DNA of 64,000 bases, from contig JAMWET010001215.1 in assembly GCA_024036415.1 (NCBI GenBank), forward strand, positions 1 to 64,000, written 5' to 3'. Shown one piece after another: positions 1 through 11,384 of the stretch. The DNA comes from Prochilodus magdalenae. Taxonomy: Eukaryota; Chordata; Actinopteri; Characiformes; Prochilodontidae. Below the pieces are notes generated by a model, which was given only the letters and a program-made list of their open reading frames with translations, was not told the origin of the DNA and made no database searches. Positions within the stretch are counted from its first letter, which is position 1; each line of letters starts with the position of its first letter. The position numbers and the translations under genes were made by a program.

Positions 1-82
1 ATCGAACACGACAGTCAAAAAGCTTTTCCCTTTTTTTTCCTGGTAAGAAAAAACTCCAGCATATAGTACTGGCACGAATACC

Positions 83-345
83 ATGCTGGTATAAGCTGGT
101 GTGGTGCTGATGTAGCTGGTCATCCAGCTCAGTCCATGCTTTATCAGCATATCAACTTGCAGAGCATAACGTGCTGGTTATGCAGGTAAATGAAGCATCA
201 GCTGTTGAGATGGGCTAAATCCACAGCAGGTCACTAAATGATTATATTGTGAGCATGATACCTGCTAGAAAACCCAGTACAGAAAACTGCATGGCTGTCC
301 ACCAGCATACCAAGACTGTGTACACCAGACCAGCACTGCACCAGC
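83..345. repeat. CTGGT-rich imperfect inverted repeat
   Basis: The left part (about 83-130) is rich in GCTGGT and TAGCTGGT, and the right part (about 298-345) in the complement ACCAGC/ACCAGA, so the two sides could pair imperfectly around about 170 bases. The next bases (about 345-420) look like the end of a small dispersed fish element, but I cannot name it. This may be a decayed foldback transposon. No coding content is visible. Confidence 0.3.
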
Positions 346-424
346 TTAAAGGTGCAATATGTAACATTTAGGGGTGCTAATTTGCAGAAATGGAATATAG
401 TATACAAAACAATGTGCTCTTTAA

Positions 425-1150
425 TCAAATCAAATCAAAGCTTGTTTATTGTCATGTCACATTTACACAGGTGTGAAGGTGAGTAAAGCATCTTGCTACA
501 AGGGTGCATAGTTCCTATAATACAATATACACATAAGACAATAAATATACACAATGTTATATACATATATACACCAGAATACCTCAGGTAATCCACATAT
601 ACACTTCTATATTACAGTCATATAAAGTTATGAATAGAATATGATATATACAGATATATATATACATTTCCATATATGCAGTTTATATGCAAGTAGAAGA
701 GATGCAGGGTATATACAGGGGATAGAAAATGTTTACATTGAGAGGACATTTCATGATGAATGGACCAACAGAAATGGCCCAAAACTGCTTGAAAAAACAA
801 ATCATAACATTTACATTATAATTAAATGAGGTTTTTGCCCTCTCCTGTAAAGTTACCATTTTGGATATACCATTTTCACATAGGACTAGTTATACAGTAT
901 ATGGGTTAAAGGTAAACAAGATATCAGTCTGTATGTGCAGGTATATTAATGCTACATGTAAAGTGCAGAGTGATGGCGATGGTACGGGTGTGAATTGTCC
1001 ATAGAGATCACTGTGATGATTATTTAGATGAGAAGTGAAGTGGCGGTCCCATTGACCGATCCATCTGCACTGCTAGCCCTTAAGCAGTCTGATGGCGTGG
1101 GGAAACAATTTCTTGGAATCTGAGAACAGGCTGGTTCTGGACTTCGTGCT
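425..1150 (-). mobile_element. Decayed non-LTR (L2-like) 3' region
   Basis: It begins with AATCAAATCAAATCAAAG followed by TTTATTGTCATGTCACATTT. Read on the minus strand, this is a 3' end with a TTTGATTTGATT-type short-repeat tail, typical of fish non-LTR elements. Further right, about 1080-1140, TTAAGCAGTCTGATGGC and the following lines resemble text often seen inside the same kind of dispersed repeat. A MITE fragment (742-880) interrupts it. No reverse transcriptase motif is readable. Class assignment is from recall of fish repeats, not from a search. Confidence 0.4.
742..880 (-). mobile_element. Family E MITE, degenerate partial copy
   Basis: It shares a long stretch with the complete family E copy at 34113-34366, around ATGGACCAACAGAAATGGCCC and GAGGTTTTTG-CCTCTCCTGTAAAG. 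It ends at CATTTTGGATATAC, short of the usual GGACAGCGACGATAT terminus. It lies inside the LINE-like repeat 425-1150, so it inserted after that element. Confidence 0.6.
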
Positions 1151-1553
1151 TAAGAGCTTATGTATATGTATCGTCACCGGTAACTACGAAGCATTTCCAT
1201 GTGCTGACTCCCCAAAACCATAACCACTAAGCCAGCCGGACAGATCAATCAGCTGCACAGGACAGTGTGCTAGCACTCCTCAGCCCCACACACAGTCACT
1301 GTGAGCAGACCTCTCAGGGCATTTGCATAGAGATAAGCCTCCTCTGTTTGCTCGTTCATCACTGGCTATTGAGCTAAACTGTCTAATCATGCTGGAGTTA
1401 ACTTGATCTCTTACTTCATTCAATCAGTCCTCAGTTGAGAAAGAGCTTGCAGATCTGCTCAAAGATGATGAAAGGGTGGTTTGTTTCTTCAAGTCGTTCT
1501 GTAATGTCTCCTCTAGTGGACGGGTAAAAAGGCTATTGCATATGCTCTTTGCA
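1151..1553. other. Unannotated spacer
   Basis: Mixed-composition sequence with no recognisable gene, repeat unit or RNA. Confidence 0.4.
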
Positions 1554-1814
1554 TATCGTCGCTTGTCAATGAAAAAACAGCCTATCTCCATTTTGTTCCA
1601 TTTTTACTTTTATGCATTGGGGACCACAGCTGCTTGCGTTTACACGGTGTGAGAATCTCATGATAATTGGACCCACAGAAACAGCCCAAAAGTGTTTGGA
1701 AAAGACGTCTGGTTCCATTGACTTCCATTTTTTCAAATGAAATGAGGTTTTTGGCCTCTCCTGTAAAGTTGCCGTTTTGGAGATACTTGTTTTTCTTTGG
1801 ACAGCGGACGATAT
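1554..1814 (-). mobile_element. Family E MITE (copy 2)
   Basis: A complete but diverged copy. The left end is TATCGTCGCTTGTCAATGAA and the right end carries GGACAGCGGACGATAT, which are inverted repeats of each other. The interior holds the family landmarks AAGACGTCTGGTTCCATTGA and GGCCTCTCCTGTAAAGTTGC. It has no coding capacity and was presumably mobilised by a transposase elsewhere. Confidence 0.7.
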
Positions 1815-2417
1815 GTAATCTTTTCACCCTCCTTTCCTCAGGTGTTTGGGAACAAGCTCGGTCTACAATCCCAGCTTGAACTTTAAGAGGTTATACATGT
1901 GTCCAGGGATACCACACACTCAGTATCAGATAGCACACTGATATAAGAACCTGACTGGTGTAGACAGAAGGACTGGTGTAAGATAGTTAACTCAATTACT
2001 ATACGGATGTTGTTGGTATTCTTAAAGACTCTAGAGGCTTAACACTTAGGGCAGTTCCAGATGGTGAGAGGTCTGACACAATACATATCCTGATATACCA
2101 CATACTATGTGCCAATTGTTGCCTCCTCTGATATATTTGGTGTGCACATAGTTCCTCAAGTTCCTCAAAACAAAAAAACAAAAAAGACACAGGCCCTAAA
2201 AGCTGTAGTTCCTCTTTCAGTTCAATGAATATTCATGATGGACAGACCAACAGAACTGATTTAGAATGGCTTTAGAAATGAACCTTGTTATACCAGCCTC
2301 CATTGCAGGTTAAGAAAGCTGATTTATCCTCCCTAAGTTCCAGTTAAGGTGGACTGTATAATTCCATGTGTGCTACTTCATAGTTTGGTGTCTTTTCTTT
2401 TATTCTGAAGTAAAGCA
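1815..2417. other. Unannotated spacer
   Basis: No gene or clear repeat. Around 2225-2260 ATTCATGATGGACAGACCAACAGA weakly recalls the middle of family E, so an old fragment is possible. Confidence 0.3.
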
Positions 2418-2421
2418 TTAA

Positions 2422-2632
2422 CCTCCTGAGACCCGGACTTGCTTGGTGTGCAGTTTTAATTTCTCGTAGCTATTTGTGATCAGTACCCAACAAGTATAAA
2501 AAACAATCGTGGTCTTTGTACAGGAAGCGTTTTGTCCTCATATGAGGCCAACGGTTCAACGTTGAGGGCTTTAATGGTGCAGAGAAGTAGAAATGAAATG
2601 GCCTTATATGAGGACGCTGGGGTCTCAGAAGG
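2422..2632. mobile_element. Family D: piggyBac-type MITE with TTAA duplication
   Basis: The 211-bp element is flanked on both sides by TTAA (2418-2421 and 2633-2636). It begins CCTCCTGAGACCC and ends GGGGTCTCAGAAGG, a terminal inverted repeat. TTAA target duplications are the hallmark of the piggyBac superfamily (Kolobok elements also use TTAA). The interior has TCCTCATATGAGG and TTATATGAGGAC palindromes and encodes nothing. A second copy at 20300-20519 sits inside another transposon. Confidence 0.75.
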
Positions 2633-2636
2633 TTAA

Positions 2637-3430
2637 GTTAAAAGGAGAACCTTCTATGAGTAGCCATGTCCATGGTTTTAACTGGTGCTGTACATGCAGG
2701 GCATTGTGAAGCATGACCTTTCCCATTGATGAATTGACTACTTCACACCAGAAGCAGGCATGTCTTGGCATGTCTTTTGGGTTTCTTAGGCAGAGCCATG
2801 GCTTTAACAGTCGGCTCTACAGCAAAGTCACTGTGGTTCTCCATAGTTGTTACTATGTATGTGATGGACTGTGTTTTTGTGATGGAGAGGTGGTGTTCTG
2901 GTTTGCTTCAGATTAATGAGCAGCCTTAAACAACAGTATCAGGATTTGTTCCCCATGATGAGAACCATCCACCACCAGTTTTTTTGATGTAGCTAGAACG
3001 TTTAGAACGGGGTGGCCAGGTAAGACAGTGGTGGCACACTGCTAAGTAAAAAAGCTGTTTGGTTTTCACTGTATATAACAAAACCTGTCCACCAGTGTGT
3101 CCACTCTGTTGTGAAGAGGCATAACTTCTGTAAACATTCCAGATAGATGCTCCACTCTGCCACCTTTAGCGTTTCGTCACTAATGAGCACATGCTAAAGG
3201 CTACTTTATGCCCAGCTAGCAATGCTTAAAATAAAACACAAACACACGCTGGTGTCGGCCTTTATACTCCCTTTGGTAAAAGGTGAAACATTCCTTTCTC
3301 CACTCTGTCTAGCGTGCTTAAGGAACATGCTAAAGGCTACATGATGAGCAACAACGAACTACGCAAACGCCTCTTTATCTTAAAGGTATGAAAAGTGAGG
3401 AAAGTAAGAATATTGGACCTGTTAACTATA
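2637..3430. other. Unannotated spacer
   Basis: Moderately AT-rich sequence with a short repeated phrase (TGCTAAAGGCTAC at about 3193 and 3329). No gene is recognised. Confidence 0.35.
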
Positions 3431-3465
3431 AAATAATATTGGGCTGGAGCTGATTTTTGAAATAG

Positions 3466-3605
3466 AACTGGACATCAGTGATCTGATTGGAGATCTGTCC
3501 AGTTTTCTCAGTTGCTCAGTCAAAGATGAAGAGCTAAGCAAAATGTGGTCAGATTGTCTTCCCTCTAGTGGTCCGGAGGTGGAGCAGCAGCAGCAGCAGC
3601 TCAAG
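3466..3605 (+). CDS. Candidate internal exon, unknown protein
   Basis: A + strand frame is open from 3432 through 3605 and ends precisely at a strong splice donor, CTCAAG|GTGAGC. A possible acceptor is GATTTTTGAAATAG|AA just before 3466, though its pyrimidine tract is short. Using that start, the exon is 140 bp, enters after the first base of a codon and leaves in phase 0. The peptide starts around LDISDLIGDLSSFL, continues KDEELSKMWSDCLP and finishes with five glutamines and LK. It has an amphipathic, protein-like make-up with varied codon use, unlike the repeats around it. I do not recognise the family. It could be chance or a pseudogene exon; the donor and the unbroken frame are the main support. 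Confidence 0.32.
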
Positions 3606-5170
3606 GTGAGCATAGTGGGCTTTTCACTCCAGCAGGCCTGCCTGTTACTGTATAAGCACTGAAGCTATTGGTAGGTAAGATGTGAGCTCTAATGAGACTC
3701 ACGTGTCACATGTCAGTGGTTTCTAATACAGGTATACTTCTCCCGGATCTGTGGAGATCACGGTTCATTTATGGTTCTTATTTATTTTCTAAATCCAGGT
3801 AAATAAAAACAGATTCAGCCTGAATAAAAGTGGTTCATATCGTGTCTCTGGTCTCAATGCACTCTGAATGAACCCAACAACGACCAGTTTACTTTACTGT
3901 AATGGACGAAAGTAGAAATAAGTGAAAGTCCATCCTTCCTTCAGGAGTATATTTGTGAAAAGACACTTCGATTCGACAAAAATAATAAAATAAATCCACT
4001 ATATCAGACAGAAGAAGAAAATGTAAGTACTAATGGTAGCCTTTATTTGGCCAAATGAGCCACCTGGTTCTTGAACTGGTTCTGTCAGGGCGGTGATGAT
4101 GGTATTCCAGGTGAAGCAGTGGCCTCTGCATCAATGCAGCCAGTTTTTACTGGATGCAAAGGAACGTCAAAAAGGATACATCAGTCACTATCAATGGGGG
4201 AGCGGCTACAGTAGGTAGTACACAGTGGCTAACAAGCTATGGCGGATCATATACTATAGTTTTACCTCTGATTAAGTGTATTGTGCTTTGTTATTCTACC
4301 GCAGCACATGGATCAACTACTGGTGATAAAGGAAGACGTTAGAAGAGGTTCTTCAGGCAGACCACCTGGAGCGGGGGGGGTGTAGGTTGGCTTTGTTGCC
4401 CTCAATTTCCTCAACTAATGACTGACATGGCCAGCCACAAGATGGTCCGTCATGTGTTCTGAATGCTGGAAGTGTTTCAGGGTTCCAGGCCTGTTTGTTT
4501 CAATGCTGGAAAGTGCCACCGAATGGTTAATAACGAAGTGTGTGTAGAACTGGTAAGGGAACCTGTCCTACATTGGGGTAAAAGGTTAATTTTCTAGGAT
4601 TTTGAGCTTTTCAGGTTAAGAAAAAACACATTTATTCTTGAGGGATCTCTATAGACGCTCACAGCTGTAAGCAGTGTTGTATGGAATAGACTAGATAGGA
4701 CTTGATTAGTCTAGCAATGTAGTGGTCTGAGACGCTCGCTGCCAGTCCTGAAAATTAAACAAGGAAATCTTTCCACTTAACACATGCATACCCACATGTG
4801 TCATCTGAACTGGCCAAAGCATTTACTTCTTCGGGCACCAGTCACGGTTTGAATCGTCAGCATGAAGGAGTTCAGCATGCATTCGCTCGACTCTCAGAGT
4901 CTTTGGCGTATACTCAAGACACATTAGTCACTTCAAGAACTCCCGACATCTTTTAGTGTTAATCTGATCCTCGTGACTACCTAATAGGAAGCCACTGGGC
5001 TGGAAGACCTAATAGACCACAAAGCTTTGTGCCATCAAGATAAAAAATAGTCGGACTAAAGGGCAATTCGCGCGCTCCCCATGTTGAGAGAGAGAGGAGA
5101 ACATCAAACTCCACTCCTGCTTCAGATCTGAGAACATCCACAGGTGTTCTGTCCAACCCTCCACTGTGAG
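3606..5170. other. Unannotated, intron-like sequence
   Basis: Follows the exon-like segment. Apart from a short G run at about 4372-4380 I see no repeat array, transposon or gene. Confidence 0.35.
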
Positions 5171-5179
5171 AAGACACTT

Positions 5180-5400
5180 TAATGCTATGGAGGTCTGAAA
5201 GGATGTGTAACTGTTCAAGAAGCTCCTCGTTGAGAAACAGAGACACACATCCAACAAAAAAAGCTTCTGTGTTCTCCGTACAATTGAGTGAACACCCCAG
5301 AGTCCAGACCTCAGTATCACTGAATGTGTTTTGGTTGTTAAAGGAAATGCTAAACCAGCTTATTGGAGAGAAGCTCGTCTAAATCCGTGACACACACAAT
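5180..5400 (+). pseudogene. Decayed Tc1-like transposase, C-terminal part
   Basis: From 5298 the + strand reads QSPDLSITECV, matching the Tc1/mariner signature of the type SPDLNPIE-x-W, whose acidic residue is the last member of the DDE catalytic triad. The sequence before it (about 5210-5260, TTCAAGAAGCTCCTCGTTGA onward) also resembles transposase-derived text of fish Tc1 elements. No frame stays open through the whole region, so it is inactive. Terminal repeats are not visible. Confidence 0.5.
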
Positions 5401-6016
5401 TATAACAGTTATAGATTACAGAAGCTTACAGAGCAGCCAGTGAACATGCAGCAGGAAGACAGGGTGAGGCCTACAAGACCAATCACTCCAGAGCAATGCT
5501 CTAAAAAATGTAGCTCATACAGTCACAGTTAGGAGGCTGACGGTGGTGTCATCCTAACGGTGTGTGGCATGCATGCAGTTCCGCGCTGCAAAACCGCCTG
5601 CCAAATGGTGGTAACTGAAGAGGAAGTATGGTGTTAGTGTGGGTGCTCTAACGAATAGAGAGGTGGATACGTAGCTTCCCATGAAGAGACACGCAGGGAA
5701 TCACGTGGGGGAAGGGGTATTTCGGCAGAGCCAGTTTTAATGAACAATGAGAGCACCAAAACGACTTCACCTGTCACAAGGTTCCCAGATAACACCAGTT
5801 GGAGAACCCAGTCCTAAAGCCTCCAGTACAGTTCAGCGCACAGCGCGCACATTCTCATTCAACTCCGCGCTTTCCTCCGCACATCTGGCTCTCGCACCCC
5901 GTACACATGCACCTGCCACCTGCCTTAAAGTGAACCGTTACATGGGTGCTAAAAGGCCTAACAGAATTAGCAGCAGCACTGCTCGCGGGGGTGAACTTTC
6001 GTCCGCATTAACGTGA
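5401..6016. other. Unannotated; locally CpG-rich
   Basis: No gene is recognised. Between about 5830 and 6000 CpG is locally common (for example CAGCGCACAGCGCGCAC), which is unusual next to its neighbours, but no core promoter element is evident. Confidence 0.3.
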
Positions 6017-6190
6017 GGCTGTTGGGTCAGTCAGGTTCGTGTGATATGAGAAGTACGTCCTTGACTTATGTAACATGCACGGTGGAACGTGAAAACTTCA
6101 ATCAATTTGCATGCTCAAAAACAATGTCAAACCGTACCCACCGAGTTTCACTCCTGTCGGTTTGATTTACTTCCGTGTACAGCTATTTGA
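6017..6190 (-). mobile_element. Family A Tc1-derived element, terminal fragment
   Basis: GTTGGGTCAGTCAGG, then ACGTCCTTGACTTATGTAACATG, then GAGTTTCACTCCTGTCGG and GTACAGCTATTT follow the terminal order of complete family A copies read in reverse. The internal and opposite-end parts are missing. Confidence 0.6.
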
Positions 6191-7085
6191 GCTACTATTC
6201 TTCTGATCCGACTGACTGTAACTTACAAAAGATACAATAAATAAAGAATGACAATTTCACTAATTGGACTCTACAGTGGAAAACATGGAACCATGAAATA
6301 GTGTTTTGTCTTGGAAACGATAAGGTCCGCCTGGAAAATGCTGAGCAAAATACCCCAATGGAGCCCGCCAACGTTTGCCATCAGCGGGCCAACAGTGGGG
6401 CTGTTGCTTCCTCTTACTGGGGGTATTGGGGCTCGTTAGTCAAATAACAAGAGAGTCAACGCTTTTGCACCCAGACATGTTGAAATAGAACCCATCACTA
6501 GTGGTTGACACACCAGTGGGGAGCGCGTTGAAATGGAACCCATCAGTAGTCCAGCCAGAAGCAAGAGCTTGCACTTGCTGTCTGTGATAATGAGCAGTAT
6601 ATGATGCAGATGCAGCACCAGGGTTGGCTTGAGAATCATGTGAATGCTGCTAATTGGCTATGGTTATTTGTGTCTTGTCTTTGTTTCCATTTTCACAGCG
6701 TGTACTTGGACCATAATAGTCTCTAAAACGTGCAGATTTTATAGCAGATGTCTGCATAGCGAGTGTAAAATTTAATTGCTGAAGATGTGGGACATTAAAA
6801 GCTGAAATGTCTTCCTTTTATGTAATGAATATGTACAGATGGTTTATGGTGTTTTCACAGGCAATTAAGTCACTATGACAGTCAGTGGAAAAACAACCTG
6901 GACCTCTCCACAGGCTTAATGATTTACCTAAAAAAACACGGTCCCCCATTCATCGTCAGCTGGCCCTATACAAGAACTGTCATCACCAATAAACTGCTTT
7001 CTTGGATGTGTACAGACTAAAAAAACAGAGCCCGTTAATTATGTCCCTAACGACATCCTGACTATCTGATATCTACCCTTCAAAC
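6191..7085. promoter_or_regulatory. Unique sequence, possible conserved non-coding DNA
   Basis: No gene. About 6345-6640 contains a few repeated phrases (GGAACCCATCA twice). About 6690-6900 is unique sequence with homeodomain-like sites (TTTAATTGC, GCAATTAAG) resembling vertebrate enhancers. Conservation cannot be judged here. Confidence 0.2.
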
Positions 7086-7089
7086 ACAC

Positions 7090-9731
7090 GTGTTCTTGAG
7101 ATGTTTAGCAGTGAGTAGTGTGCTGCTGGGGTGTAGTCAGTAACTCAGTAAGTGTAATGTGTTAGTGTGACTGTAAGTCAGTGTGTTGGTGTACAGTAAC
7201 TCAGTAAGTGTAATGTGTTTAGTGTACTGTAAGCTAGTGTGTTTTGTGTCACAGTAACTCAGTAAGTGTAATGTGTTGTGTACTGTACAGTAGTGTGTTG
7301 GTGTACATTTAAATCAGTAAGTGTAATGCGTTAGTGTAGCTGTAAGTAGTGTGTTGGTGTACAGTAGCGGTCAGTAAGTGTATGCCCGTTAGTACTGTAA
7401 TGTGTGTTAGTGTACTGTAAAGTAGTGTATAATGTGTGGTGTACAGTAAGTCAGTAAAGTGTGTACAGTGTCATAGCTGATCCTGTAAGAGGAATGCGTT
7501 AGTGTGCAAGTAGTGTGTACGGTGTACAGTAACTCGGTAAATAAAATGCGTTAGTGTACTGTAAGTAGTGTGTTGGTGTACAGTAACTTAGTAAGTGTAA
7601 TGTGTTAGTGTACTGTCAATAGTGTGTTGGTGTACAGTAACTCAGTAAGTGTAATGTGTTAGTGTGCTGTAAGTAGAGTGTGGGTGTACTTTAACTCTGT
7701 AAGGGTTAAGGGTAAGTGTGGTGTAAGTAGTGTGTGGGTGTACTGTAAGTAGTGTAATGTGTTAGTGTAGTGTGTTGGTGTACAGTAACTCAGTAAGTGT
7801 AATGTGTTAGTGTGCTGTAAGTAGCGTGTTGGTGTACAGTAACTCAGTAAGTGTAATGTGTTAGTGTGCTGTAAGTAGTGTGTTGGTGTACAGTAACTCA
7901 GTAAGTGTAATGTGTTAGTGTGCTGTAAGTAGTGTGTTGGTGTACAGTAACTCAGTAAGTGTAATGCGTTAGTGTGCTGTAAGTATGTACAGTAACTCAG
8001 TAAGTGTAATGTAGTTAGTGTACTGTAAGTAGTGTGTTGTTGTACAGTAACTCAGTAAGTGTAATGTGTTTAGTGTGCTGTAAGTAGTGTGTTAGTGTGT
8101 AACTCTGTAATGTGTTACGTAGTGTGCTGTATAGTAGTGTGTTGGTGTACAGTAACTCAGTAAGTGTAATGCGTTAGTGTGCTGTAAGTAGTGTGTTGGT
8201 GTACAGTAACTCAGTAAGTGTAATGTGTTAGTGTGCTGTAAGTAGCGTGTTGGTGTACAGTAACTCAGTAAGTGTAATGCGTTAGTGTTCTGTAAGTAGT
8301 GTGTTGGTGTACAGTAACTCAGTAAGTGTAATGTGTTAGTGTGCTGTAAGTAGTGTGTCGGTGTACAGTAACTCAGTAAGTGTAATGTGTTAGTGTGCTG
8401 TAAGTAGCGTGTTGGTGTACAGTAACTCAGTAAGTGTAATGTGTTAGTGTGCTGTAAGTAGTGTGTTGGTGTACAGTAACTCAGTAAGTGTAATGTGTTA
8501 GTGTACTGTACAGCTGTAAGTGCGTGTTGGTGTACAGTAACTCAGTAAGTGTAAATGTGTTAGTGTGCTGTAAGTAGTGGTGTTGGTGTACAGTAACTCA
8601 GTAAAGTGTAATGTGTTAGTGTCCTGTAAGTAGTGTGTTGGTGTACAGTAACTCAGTAAGTGTAATGTTAGTGTGCTGTAGTGTGTCGGTGTACAGTAAC
8701 TCAGTAAGTGTAACTGTGTAACAGTGTACTCAGTAAGTGTAAGTGTGTGTAAGTAGTGTGTTGGTTGGTACAGTGCTCAGTAAGTGTAATGGTGTTAGTG
8801 TACTGTAAGTGTGTGCTGGTGGTACAGTAAACTCAGTAAGTGTAATGTCGTTAGTGGTGCTGTAAGTAGTGTGTTGGTGTACAGTAAAACTCAGTAAAGT
8901 GTAATGCGTTAGTGTGCTGTAAGTAGTGTGTTGGTGTACAGTAACTCAGTAAGTGTAATGTGTTTAGTGTGGCTGTAAGTAGCCGTGTTGGTGTACAGTA
9001 ACTCAGTAAGTGTAATGTGTTAGTGTGGCTGTAAGTAGCAAGTGTTGGTGTACAGTAAAACTCAGTAAGTGTAATGTGTTAGTGGTGCTGTAAGTAGCGG
9101 TGTGTTGGTTGTACAGTAAACTCAGTAAGTGTAATGTGTGTAATGTGTAGTGTTTACTGTACAGTAAACTCAGTTAAGTGTAGCATGGTTGTTAGTGTAC
9201 AGTAAACGTGTTTGGTGTCAGTAACTCAGTAAGTGTAATGTGTTAGTGTACTGTAAGTAGTGTGTTTGGTGTACAGTAACTCAGTAAGTGTAATGTAAGT
9301 AGCTGTGTTGGTGTACAGTAACATCATAAATGTGTTAGTGTACTGTAAGTAGTGTGTTGGTGTACAGTAACTCAGTAAGTGTAATGTGTTAGTGTACTGT
9401 AAGTAGTGCGTTGGTGTACAGTAACTCAGTAAGTGTAATGCGTTAGTGTACTGTAAGTAGTGCGTTGGTGTACAGTAACTCAGTAAGTGTAATGCGTTAG
9501 TGTACTGTAAGTAGTGCGTTGGTGTACAGTAGCTCAGTAAGTGTAATGCGTTAGTGTACTGTAAGTAGTGTGTTGGTGTACAGTAACTCAGTAAGTGTAG
9601 TGTGTTAGTGTACTGTAAGTAGTGTGTTGTTGTACAGTAACTCAGTAAGTGTAGTGTGTTAGTGTAGTGTAAGTAGTGTGTTGGTGTACAGTAACTCAGT
9701 GAGTGTAATGTGTTAGTGTGCTGTAAGTAGG
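7090..9731. repeat. 54-bp minisatellite array, ~2.6 kb
   Basis: Head-to-tail copies of a 54-bp unit built from GTGTGTTGGTGTACAGTAAC, TCAGTAAGTGTAATGTGTTA and GTGTGCTGTAAGTA. The middle (about 7760-8500) and right end (about 9340-9730) are regular. The parts at 7090-7700 and 8500-9250 carry many one-base insertions and deletions. Because 54 is divisible by 3, the minus strand of the right part stays open and would encode an 18-residue repeat containing TPTHYLQYTN; I treat that frame as spurious. Confidence 0.95.
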
Positions 9732-10112
9732 AGTGGCGGTGGAGTGATTCCAGGCCTTCTTGACATGTGACATGTAACAACAAGCTGACCACAGTGCCTC
9801 AACACACAGGATTCATGGGTTGTAGAAGAAGTTAAAGATGACCCGCTGTCATTCTGAGCCACACCACTGCAGTCTTTGGCGGCTTTGACGTGGTGTTAAG
9901 GGCAGTCGTCATAACAGTAGTCCAGTGTAGTACTCCCATGTGCAACATAGTAGTGCTGGCACTCTGCTCGATGTATATCTGCAATCGTGGTTGTTGGGTC
10001 AGTCTGGTACAGCAATAAGGCCCATCCGTGCCTACGTCACATGCATGGCAGAGCTTGAGTTATTTACATGTCTCACAATGTTGAACCCACCCACCAAGTT
10101 TCTTGGTGGTCT
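9732..10112 (-). mobile_element. Family A Tc1-derived element, 5'-proximal part
   Basis: Starts directly at the end of the minisatellite with GTGGCGGTGGAGTGATTCC, then follows the family order in reverse orientation: CATGTGACATGTAACAACA, GATGACCCGCTGTCATTCTG, CAGTCTTTGGCGGC, GTTGGGTCAGTCTGGTACAG, CACCAAGTTTC. The half carrying the C-terminal transposase coding sequence is absent. Confidence 0.75.
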
Positions 10113-10944
10113 CGTTTTTTTTGTTTTTAATATGAGCATTTTAATATGAAGAGATAGAAAGCTGCTTTGTTCTTGCATGCAGGATAGTAATCTGGGTGGT
10201 TGAAGGGTGGACCAGCAGTGGTAAACGGTCAGCAGGGTGTCGACCTAATCAAGTCAGCAGACCCACACATGCTTGCTATCTGGGGAACCACATAATCAAG
10301 TCTATTAGAGATTACTGCACATCTCCACACATTTAACTGGCAATGCTAACAACCTTCTTTAACTCGCTAACTAAATTAGCTTCATAGCTAGTGTGACCAG
10401 TTGTCCCTGTACTCCAGGGACAGTCCCCATTTCTGGTGTCCTGTCTGCAGCCGAAGCTGTCCCCAGAATTCTCGTTTTTACTATAAAATAAGAAATGCTA
10501 ATAAATGCATCAAATAAAAAGGATAAATAAAACCTCAGAAGACACGTGTTGCTTCACTGGTGCTTTTGGAGAGTAAATTAAATGGCTATAATCCTGTTCT
10601 CATTATACTATACCACCACTGTAAAGAAGTCTGAGCATCAACAATCAACCATTTCACACCAAACCCACTCTAAATGACGTTGTTGGTGGAATTGCCTCTT
10701 CTGTCTACTTTAACCTTTGCTTTGCTATTATGTCCTTGATATTTAAAAAACAACCTTCTGTGTAATTTGTTAGTGTTAATAACGACAGAAGTTAAATTAC
10801 TGTATAAAATAATTGTCAGGCTTTGCAGAGACATGAAGGACATTAAGGTCAGGAGAATGTTTGAGACCTATAAGAGACAGTACAGTTCAAATGTAAATAC
10901 CTGCACTTCATCAGCACTGAGCCAGTCTGACACTATTTGTTAAC
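10113..10944. other. Unannotated spacer
   Basis: No gene. Around 10282-10320, ATAATCAAGTCTATTAGAG recurs almost exactly at about 53838-53856, so a small dispersed repeat of unknown type is present. A short hairpin (GTCCCTGTACTCCAGGGACAG) lies near 10405. Confidence 0.3.
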
Positions 10945-11040
10945 TTTATTGTTTATTATATTTATTTAACCTTTATTTTAACACGGAAAGTCATTAAGAA
11001 CAAATTCTTATTTACACTGACGGCCTGGCTTGACCTAGAA
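10945..11040 (-). mobile_element. SINE 3'-tail fragment
   Basis: ATTTATTTAACCTTTATTTTAA followed by AAGAACAAATTCTTATTTAC and GACGGCCTGG matches, in reverse complement, the conserved 3' region of a SINE lineage common in salmonids and other teleosts. The tRNA-like head is missing, so this is a 5'-truncated copy. Confidence 0.5.
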
Positions 11041-11384
11041 CATGTGACCTAATCAACAACAACAATTTGTCCTTCATGCTAAATACAGCAACAGTAAGAA
11101 GCACTGGCCTTGTGATGGTCTGGCATGGAAGAAACATGGGTGTACTGCAGGTGGATGTGCAAAACTTTAAATCACAGGTTTAATGAATTTGAATTTATGC
11201 ATTTTGTGCATAAACAAATCTATACCAAAACTTAGCTCTTTAGACTCCAGTCATACACATACACATACTATACACAGTATAGTAGTATGGTATGCATACT
11301 GCCCCCTGTGTATAGTGTGCAGTACAGTATCAAGTTTTGACGCTCAGTGTAGTATACTAATACAGTCACATGACCAGTTACCTC
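11041..11384. other. Unannotated spacer
   Basis: Contains short CACACATACACA-type runs and the motif TACTGCCCCCTGTG at about 11298. No gene is recognised. Confidence 0.3.

Noticed and set aside
4105..4220. Collagen-like exon (GGDDGIPGE)
   Set aside because: The Gly-X-Y pattern lasts only three triplets and then breaks; splice signals are poor.
9226..9792. 188-codon minus-strand frame with 18-residue repeats
   Set aside because: It is the 54-bp minisatellite read in a stop-free frame (54 is divisible by 3) and it runs into transposon sequence.
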